The notes beneath the pieces are model-generated. The model was given only the letters and a program-made list of their open reading frames with translations, had not been told where the DNA came from and did no database searches. From contig OY821517.1 in assembly GCA_963682025.1 (NCBI GenBank), positions 337,339,644 through 337,403,643 on the forward strand: DNA of 64,000 nt. The letters are read 5' to 3'. Position 1 is the stretch's first letter, and the number at the start of each line of letters is the position of its first letter. The translations under genes and the position numbers were made by a program. Source of the DNA: Cordilura impudica (Eukaryota > Arthropoda > Insecta > Diptera > Scathophagidae). Of this stretch, positions 37,301 through 46,300 are shown piece by piece.

Positions 37301-40300
37301 AAACATATTGCGATCAAGAGCAGAATCGACTACGGATCATTCTATTACAATTATAAAGGATTCCATAGCGTAATACTGCTGGCCGTTGTGGACGCAAACT
37401 ATAACTTTGTATATGTTAATGTTGGTTCCAATGGAAGAGCAAACGACGCAGCAGTATTTAATGAGACGTCACTGTGTGAAGCCATAACAAAAAACCTCTT
37501 CGATTTTCCTTCGGATGATTATTTACCTGGGAAAAACAAGAAAGTTCCCTTCGTATTTGTTGCAGATGACGCTTTCCGGTTGACATCAAGAATGCTGAAA
37601 CCTTATGGGGAGAGTTCAGCAAATGCGAACAAAATTTTCAACTACCGATTAAGCCGGGCACACCGAGTGGTTGAAAATGCGTTCGGAATTTTGGCAAATA
37701 AATTCCCAATATTTCAAAGGGAAATAGACTTTTCAATCGAAAAGGTTGAAAAAATAACATTGGCTTCATGCGCTTTGCACAATTTCATTAGAAAACGAGA
37801 CGGTTTGATGCAAAGTTGTTGGATTCAGAAAATACTACAACTGTGAACTTTCAAAAAGGATCCTGGCGAAATGAAGTCAGCATGACTGATCTTCAAAGGA
37901 GCCAAAGTAACCGTTCAGGAGATGAGGGGAGGAAAGTACGGGATATATTATCCGAATATTTCAATACAGTGGGCCCAGTTCCTTGGCAAAATGAAGCTGT
38001 AAAAAAAATTTAATTTTTAATATTTTAATTAATATTTTCAATTCAATTCTTTATTTTGTTTAAATAATATTTACATTTTCACCTTAAAAAATATATACAT
38101 ATATAAATAGGTCAAGCTTTTGTACTTTTTCTTCTTAACAATTAATAGTAATTTACAAAATTATAACCATGTATACATTATAATTCGATTGAAGGCAAAA
38201 TTAAAAAAAAAACCTTTTTGAAGATTTTTTTTTTTAATAAAAACCACTTTAATAAATATTTTAAATAATAAATAAACATTTTTTTATTCACACATTAAAG
38301 TATATAACATTAAGTATTATCAAATGTTACAGCAAGTATACTAAGTATTACAACCATGGACGTAACAGTTATAAGAGAAATGACGAAAAAGTCTTATTTA
38401 ACCATTAACATTGATGAATTCAAATAATGGTCACAATTAACAATTATCGTAAGATATATAGTATTTTGGCTATTTTAACCAATTGAAGTGAGAAATATTT
38501 TTTTTTGGTTATGAATAACCATTATAGCAACCAAAAAAAAATTTTTTGGTTGCTCTGAATAACCTTTATAGCAACTAAAAAAATTTTTGGTTGCTATAAA
38601 AAAAAAAAAATTCTCGCTTCAATTGGTTAAAATAGCCAAAATACTACATATCTTACGATAATTGTTAAAATTTCCCTAAAACAAATAAATCGAATTTAAG
38701 CATAACCTTTCCTCAAAAAAAAAAAAAAAAAAATAAATAAATAAATATAACAATTACACAGGGCAACACTAATTCTGCGGCATAGGGATTGTTAGTCCAT
38801 AATTCATTTTTTGTGGATTGACTCTGGTTCTCGCGATAAATTGCTATTTAAAAAATGAAGAAGGCTTCACCACATATTTAGCATAACTCAAGAATGGTTT
38901 GTCCGATTTGGTTAAATAAAAAATATGAAAATCTACGGCTAAATTACCTCCAAGTTATCTTTACACTATTTTTAAATTAGGGCAATAGTTTCGACAATAT
39001 TCATAAAGTTTTTCCGAAAAAAACATTTTTTTGATGTTAAATTTAAATATTTTTGTTGTTTTAAAATTCATAAAAAATCAGAAACATCAAAATTGCTCTT
39101 TTCTTATCTTAGGTTAAAAACATAGATATGTTGAAATTAAAACAAGCCATATTAATTTAAAATCATTTTGATAAAAATTTCTGGATTAAATTTTGTTCAA
39201 TATTACCCAAATTTACTGCAATAATGTTTGTTCTTGATGGAAATCCCATACAAAATTTAATTTATAATTTTTTTGTCAAAATGAGATACCATCACTAAAT
39301 TGTAAATTAAATCAAAACTGATTAATCGATTTTAAATTAATATGGAGGTAATTTAGCCGTGGATTTTCATATTTTTTATTTAACCAAATCGGACAAACCA
39401 TTCTTGAGTTATGCTAAAATATGTAGTGAAGCCTTAATTTTTTAAATAGCAGTTTATCGCTAGAACCAGAGTCAATCCAAAAAAAGTAAATGCATACTGT
39501 GTCAAAAACCATTAACAAAATAAATGCCGCAGATTTTTTTATTTTTTTGATCCGCAGTGTTATTTTCCGTCCCTGATTTCAACATAAAATTCTAAAAGTT
39601 TTCAGTGTCATGGTTGTGCAGGCGTTGCTTTTTCTTGGCTTCGAAAACCGATAGCGTGATCGTTTCTACTAGTTTATCTTTAATGCTTGCAATATTAATT
39701 GCGTTAAGCTCTGATTTTATAAAATTACAAAAAGCTTCGTCTTTCTCATTAGCAGAAGTCTTCGTGGCACTGGATAAATTTTGTAAAACATTTACTGCTG
39801 CTTCAAACACGGATTCTTCACGATTAATGCTGCAGCTTGACACCGGCGTATCGTTGTCCACTCTACCCCTTTTATTAGGTTGCGCAGGAGATAAAACGGT
39901 TTCAAGGAGCTGTGGTGACTGACAAGAGTCCTCAAACTGTAAAGAGTTTTGTTCCTGCAGATGAAAATTTATATTATACATAATATTTCAGTAAAAACAA
40001 GTAAGAAAATTATAGTCGGTCTAGACCGACTATACGATACCCTATACCATGGTTTAGAGACCCTATCTCTTCGGTCCAACTAATTGGATATAGAAAATAA
40101 ACTTAAACCAAATTTGAGTGGCATTGTTATTAATTTTTTTTGGCTGCAGATATGAAAAAGTTCATATCGGGTGCAATATTTAGTTCGAAAAATGGACCGA
40201 CCCTGACCATATTTGGTAAAGTGACTTATTTTTTCCAAAAACATATACAAACCAAATTTGAGAAAAATCTGTGAAATATTTTTTGTTTTTTGATAGATTT

Positions 40301-43300
40301 AAGCGAATATATTCATATTTGCGACCTGTCGTTTGATTACAAGGTCTACATGGACTCACAGACGGACGGACGGACGGACGGACATCGCTAAATCAACTCA
40401 GAAAGTGATTCTGAGACGATCGGTATAATAAAAGATGGGTTCAAATATTTTTGGTAGTTACAAACAGCAGCACAAAGTAATTGTACCCAAACCACATGTT
40501 GGTATAGGGTATAAAAATTCATCAGTTTAAATCAAATACTTACGAATAAATTACAATTTCCTTTTCTTATTTTCACAAAGTCTTGCAAAAAATTCAACTC
40601 CTTGAACCAGTAGGCAGTTGATACATAAATATCATCTGCACTTGCTCCCCTTTTTATTTCCTTACTTTTGGAAAGCTCCCGGGTAAATTGTCCACGAAGA
40701 TACTGCATTTTATTCTGTATACAAACAATCTTCAAATATCAAAATAACATTAAATAAATGAATGTATACATACATACCTTTATATCGGTTGCTCCAACTG
40801 ATTGGTTGAATACCTTCAACTTTTCGGCAATTGCACTCAACGCATCATACCTGGCGTGCTTGTTGTGGTAAAATTTATTTTTGGGATTGAAGAGGCACTC
40901 ATAAGTTTGCCACATCTCAATCATTTTAAGTATTGCTTCTTTTGGCCAATCTAACTGCAAAAAAAAACTTCATAAACATTACTTATTTTATTACAAATCA
41001 AAAAATACTTACTTTTCCATGTTCATTGTCCATTTTCTTTTATTTTTTTGTAAAAATTATTTTCTTTTTCAACAATTTTATTCCAAGCTATTTATTTTAT
41101 ATATCTCTAAAACAGCTGTTTGTTTCTGTTTGTCAGATGAAAATAGAGCACGCTCTAATTGAAAAAATTACGTATGTATTTCCACATGTATTTTACACAT
41201 GCAATGTTTCATATGTATCACACGATGTGTACAACTTTTGCAGTGGGAAAATTTGACAGTACATATGTAAAAAACACATCGTGTGATAGCACCTTTAGAA
41301 GTTATACGATAATTCAAAAAAAAAATTCAAATGATTCCTGGCTAAAAATTCTAATATTAAAAATAAGCAAATTTTAAAATATTTTTATATAAATTAGCTA
41401 TTAATATGTTAATTTAAGGATACATTTAATACCAAAAAAATACGTAATAATAACAGGTAAGAAATTAAATACAGAAATTTTTAATTTTTAATTTTCAATT
41501 ATTAATTTTTAATTTTAATCTTTAATTTTTAATTTTAATTTTAATTTTAAATTTTTAAATTTTAACTTTTAATGTTTAATGTTTAATTTTTAATTTTTTA
41601 TTTTTAATTTTTAATTTTTAATTTTTAATTTTTAATTTTTAATTTTTAATTTTTAATTTTTAATTTTTAATTTTTAATTTTTAATTTTTAATTTTTAATT
41701 TTTAATTTTTAATTTTTAATTTTTAATTTTTAATTTTTAATTTTTAATTTTTAATTTTTAATTTTTAATTTTTAATTTTTAATTTTTAATTTTTAATTTT
41801 TAATTTTTAATTTTTAATTTTTAATTTTTAATTTTTAATTTTTAATTTTTAATTTTTAATTTTTAATTTTTAATTTTTAATTTTTAATTTTTAAATTTTA
41901 ATTTTTAATTTTTAATTTTTAATTTTTAATTTTTAATTTTTAATTTTTTAATTTTAATTTTTAATTTTTAATTTTTAATTTTTAAATTTTAATTTTTAAT
42001 TTTTAATTATTGATTTTGAATTTTTAATTTTTAAATTTTAATTTTTAATTTTTAATTTTTAATTTTTAATTTTTAATTTTTAATTTTTAATTTTTAATTT
42101 TTAATTTTTAATTTTTAATTTTTAATTTTTAATTTTTCAAGTTTCATTTTTCATTTTTCACTTGTCATTTTTAATTTTTTTTCACTTGTCATTTTTCATT
42201 TTTTTTCCGTTTTAATTTTTGGTTTTATTTCCATTTTACATTTTAATTTTTCATTTTTTAGTTTTCTTTATTCACTTTTCACTTTCCGCTTTTCATTTTT
42301 CGTTTTTAATTTATCATTTTTCAGTTTTCAGTTTTCATTTTTCATTTTCCATTTTTCAATTTTAATTTTTTCAATTTTCATTTTCCATTATCCAGTTTTC
42401 ATTTTCCATTTTTTATTTTCCATTTTTCAATTTTCATTTTTCATTATCCATTTTTCGTTTTTAATTCTTAATTTTTCATTATTAATTTTTAATTTTTCAA
42501 TTTTCAATTTCCATTTTTAATTTTTCAATTTTAATTTTCCATTTTCCTTTTTTCATTTTTCAATTTTCATTTTCCATTTTTCAGTTTTCTTTTTTCGTTT
42601 TCCATTTTTTCAATATTAATTTTTCATTTTTCAGTTTTCATTTTCCATTTTCTATTTTTTTTTTCCATTTTTCATTAGGGATGGTTATATTATTGCTTTC
42701 ATATTGGCGATTTTTTTATTATATCGTGATAACAATAAAAAATATGTGGCTACTAACATATGTAGCTCATGGTAGTTGTATTTGTTGATATGATTGCATC
42801 ATTTTTTGTGGCTTTTTTAACTGTGAATGTTGTTGTACAATTATTGTGTTCAACCACTAAAATATTACAACAAACACACTGGGTTTTATGTTTTTTAGAG
42901 GTATCTACATAGTTTTGCTCGTATCTAAGCACAATGACGCCCGATTTACCCCATTTTAAATTCCAACCTGGTGGGAATAATGGCAAATGATATTATCGTA
43001 ACTTTACCCAGTTAAATGGTTTTTTTTTGTGAATGAGCGTGATTTCAACAGACAGACGGACATCGCCATATCGAATTGAGCTGTGATAAGGATCAAGAAT
43101 ATATATACTTTATGGGGTCGGAAATTAGTTTTTCGATGCGTTACAAACCGAATGACAAAACTTTATATACCCTCTGCCACTAACGTGATAAAAATAACTT
43201 TTATCTGTACTCGAAAAAATTAAGATAACTTTAATTTCTGCTCGAAAAAATAAAAATTTTAAAATAACTTTTATTTTTGAGTTTTATGGTAAAAGCTATA

Positions 43301-46300
43301 ACTGTTACGGTCTCTGATAATTACACTGTTATTGAACATTAATGTATACAAATTCGTATAAAATGTTTATAAAAGAATATCTCTTGCTTAACAAATGTAT
43401 ACACTAAAGCAGAAATTAGAATTTTTTATTTTATATTTAGCTTTTATTTATAAAAGATTCATCAGCTTTTTATTCTTTTTTTAATATTTAAAAAAAAAAA
43501 TTTTTAATTTTTTTTAATATTTTTTTAAATATTTTATTTTACAATTTTTTTTTATTAATTTTTTTATTATTTTTATTATTATTTTTCTGTTAATATTTTT
43601 ATTTTTGTTTTCAATCGGCCATATGATGAAAATCAGTTAATGTTCAGACCTAGTCCCCATAGAAATGACCCCTATGATATCGACTTAAATGGTCCTAATA
43701 TCCAACTTATCATATATAGATCTCGGTCAAATTGGGTCTGTGCATGTTTATTGCATCCATTAATCAGTAGCCCAAAAATAAACCCTATAGGACAATTTTT
43801 TGTCATAGCCCCCCATATAAAGCTGCTCCCGATCTTTACTTAAATCTATAAAAAAACAAAAATATTGCACAGATTTTTCTCAAATTTGGTTTGTATATGT
43901 TTTTGCAAAATATAAGGGACTTAACCAAATATGATCAGGATGGGTCATTTTTCGACCTATTCTCCATATAAATATAGCATCCGATATGAACTTTTGCATA
44001 TGTGCAGCCAAAAAAATGAATAACAATGCCACTCAAATTTGGTTTATGCTTATTTTAGATATCCAATTAGTTGGACCTAAGAGATGGGGTCTCTATACGC
44101 ATGGTATAGGGTATCGTATAGTTGGTCTAAACCGACTACAATTTTCTTACTTGTCTTTTGTTATTTTTTGTTAATATTTTTATTTTTGTTTTGATGATTA
44201 AATTTGGCTTGAGGTTCAAAAAGATTAATAAAAATAATAAGCAAAAATATTTTTTATTTTTATTTTCATCTGCAGGGATATTTTAATTTTGTCGAATATT
44301 TTTGAACTAATTTTTGAAATTTCATTAATGGTGTTATTCGGTATTTTTAAATGCTAAAACGCGTTTTAGATTTTTGAGCTTTTGAGCAATTTACACATTT
44401 ATTTCTGTAATTTTAAAAACATATTTTGTAGCATATACAACGCTCTTGCGTAAAACAAATTAAAAAATAGTAAAAAAGGCTTTCGCAGGAATTCGTTTAT
44501 TTTACACCATGCTTTCGTGGTTGGAAACATCGAAATACTTCGTAAAATGTGCATATATGGCACGTATTTATTTCGATGTATGTACTTTGATATTGATAAA
44601 CTCACCTGTAATCGATTTATATTGCCCATAAGATTCTGTGAAATAGGTGCCAACGGCGGAGGATTTTGATTCAGGATCATGTGATTACTATGAACAACTG
44701 GATCATTACAGTTAGTAGTACCAAATACCTGTTTTTCAACAGCTTCTTGAAGAGTTTTGTCATCTTTTATAAGTTCGACCACTTGTTGCAATATATCATC
44801 GGGCAAATCATCGGCATCATCGTCATCACCTTCAGGAGTGGCCAACAAAGATGCATTGGCAATATCTATATCACCCATTGTGTTATTGTTGTTGTTTGCC
44901 GTTGTGGACATTGTTGTGGACGGTGGTAAGTTCACAATATTTATGTTAGCAGAATTGTTAGATTTTTCAACAACTTGATTAATATGATGATGCATGTTGT
45001 TGTTCGCAGTTGATTGGTTCGTCGCTACTAACACCTTTTCTGTACTTTCAAGCATTTTTACCAATTCTGGTATATTTTCATTAATGTTTGATACTTTTTC
45101 TTCAGGTGTATTACCTGATTTCTGTAGCTCATCTTGTACAATTGAATTTATCAGATCCAACTGCTTATCATGTTCAGCCTCCAATTCGGTAGAGCTTTGA
45201 TGGGTTTGTATAGAGATTTGTGCTGGCAATTGATTTTTAGCCGCTGTTTCCAAAGCTATTGGCATAAAACCTTTTGATGTTGTTGGTGTTAATGTGACCA
45301 CAGATGTTATAGTAGCCGAATGTGAAGATTTTGGTGTGGTTGGTTCGTATGTCTTTATTGGTAACTTTTTTTCGGTTTGTTCAATTAAGGTATTTAAATC
45401 TGTAAAGCCTTTTGTTTTCGGACTGGCCATAACCTGCTGAAAAAAGATAAGCATTGAATTGAATAAATGATATGTATAAAGACGAAAGTAGTTTTTTTTA
45501 CTATTAAAAAATCACTAATGATGTTTATCTTAATACTAAGGATCAGTTTTAAGTTGTGCAATTTAATATTGGCACAAAAAACATAAAAAATCTTCGTAAC
45601 CAGTATCATATGCTTCACATGGTCACCTAAAATGCCAAAGAAAAAAAAAAGTTTTAAAAAAAAAAGTTTTTTTCGATATTACTTTTAAAACATTTTCGGC
45701 TTTATTGATGAAGGAAAAAAAATTAAACGAAAGAAATATTATACGAAGGCGAGTCAATAAGTTTTTACAAAATCAAATAAGGAACACTAAGAATTTAAAA
45801 CAAAGTAGGTTTCTGAAAAATTCCAATTGCAAAAGCCGACTGGCGAATCCATCATTCATTTTTTTTTTAACAAACGATTGGTTGAGACAACTGTTGCTAT
45901 TTTTGAAAAATGGAAAAAATTAATTTCCTTTAAAAAGCAAAATTACTAAACATATAAGAAATGAATTAAACGAAGTCCATGGCACATCTGCACCAGCGTT
46001 TAAGACTATCCACAATTCGATTAATGAATTAAACGTGGCCATACATCCATTAATGATAAACCTTGTTCTGGAGGTACACTTAAGGCACTACTTCGGAAAT
46101 CATCGAAAGAATCCACTATATACTTTTGAGTGACTGACGAGGTAAAGTATATGAACTATTTGAGGACACGGGCAAATCGCATGGTTCAGTGAGTTAATTT
46201 TTGCCCGACAATTGAGTAAGAAGAAGCTGTCGGCAAGATTGGTGCCGCGTTTACTTACAATCGAGAATAAATAAGCAATATCTTCGCCGATATATAATGA

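Larger units (their letters stand above)
33807..38012 (+). pseudogene. Harbinger transposase (HARBI1-like), inactivated
   Basis: The exon pieces are 33807-34131, 36941-37090, 37155-37239 and 37296-38012, divided by introns with GT-AG borders. They give DELRLEDPKAFKNFARMSY, LRFLATGEKYTQLAYGFRIS, then the DDE nuclease: CLGAIDGKH (first Asp), VFVADDAFRL (second Asp) and RVVENAFGILANKF (Glu). Breaks: a frame change near 33890-33905 before the RNRSLW block, an in-frame TAA at 34067-34069 within the ELLG-VSPL block, and a frameshift near 37815 after HNFIRKRD. The catalytic triad survives, so the loss is probably recent. The large insertion lies inside the first intron. Confidence 0.88.
33584..41294 (+). 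mobile_element. 7.7-kb PIF/Harbinger element with nested insertions
   Basis: TTA flanks both ends (33581-33583 and 41295-41297), as expected for PIF/Harbinger. Ends are near-identical: both start AGGTGCTATCACACGATGTG, then TTTTTTACATATGTACTGTC. It carries the two usual genes: a transposase (plus, broken) and a MADF-type DNA-binding protein (minus, intact). At least four later insertions sit inside: 34139-36887, 38439-38666, 38759-39575 and 39998-40514. Without them it would be about 3.4 kb, a normal Harbinger length. Confidence 0.92.
31123..44605. other. pps intron 4, 13.5 kb, transposon-filled
   Basis: It contains a Penelope-like inverted pair (31400-31800), a small type B fragment (33221-33360), the Harbinger composite (33584-41294), a TTTTTAA satellite (41470-42140) with its pyrimidine-rich edge, a type B repeat (42860-43192), and a type A repeat (43612-44155). 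31800-33220 is AT-rich with nothing recognisable. No host exon was found. Confidence 0.7.

Noticed and set aside
41470..42140. Possible CRISPR-like or centromeric array
   Set aside because: The unit is a 7-bp head-to-tail repeat with no spacers. It is a simple satellite in a euchromatic gene intron.
43640..44174. ORFs of 67 and 62 codons
   Set aside because: They are frames across the type A repeat copy 3. The matching frames in the other copies are not conserved as protein.
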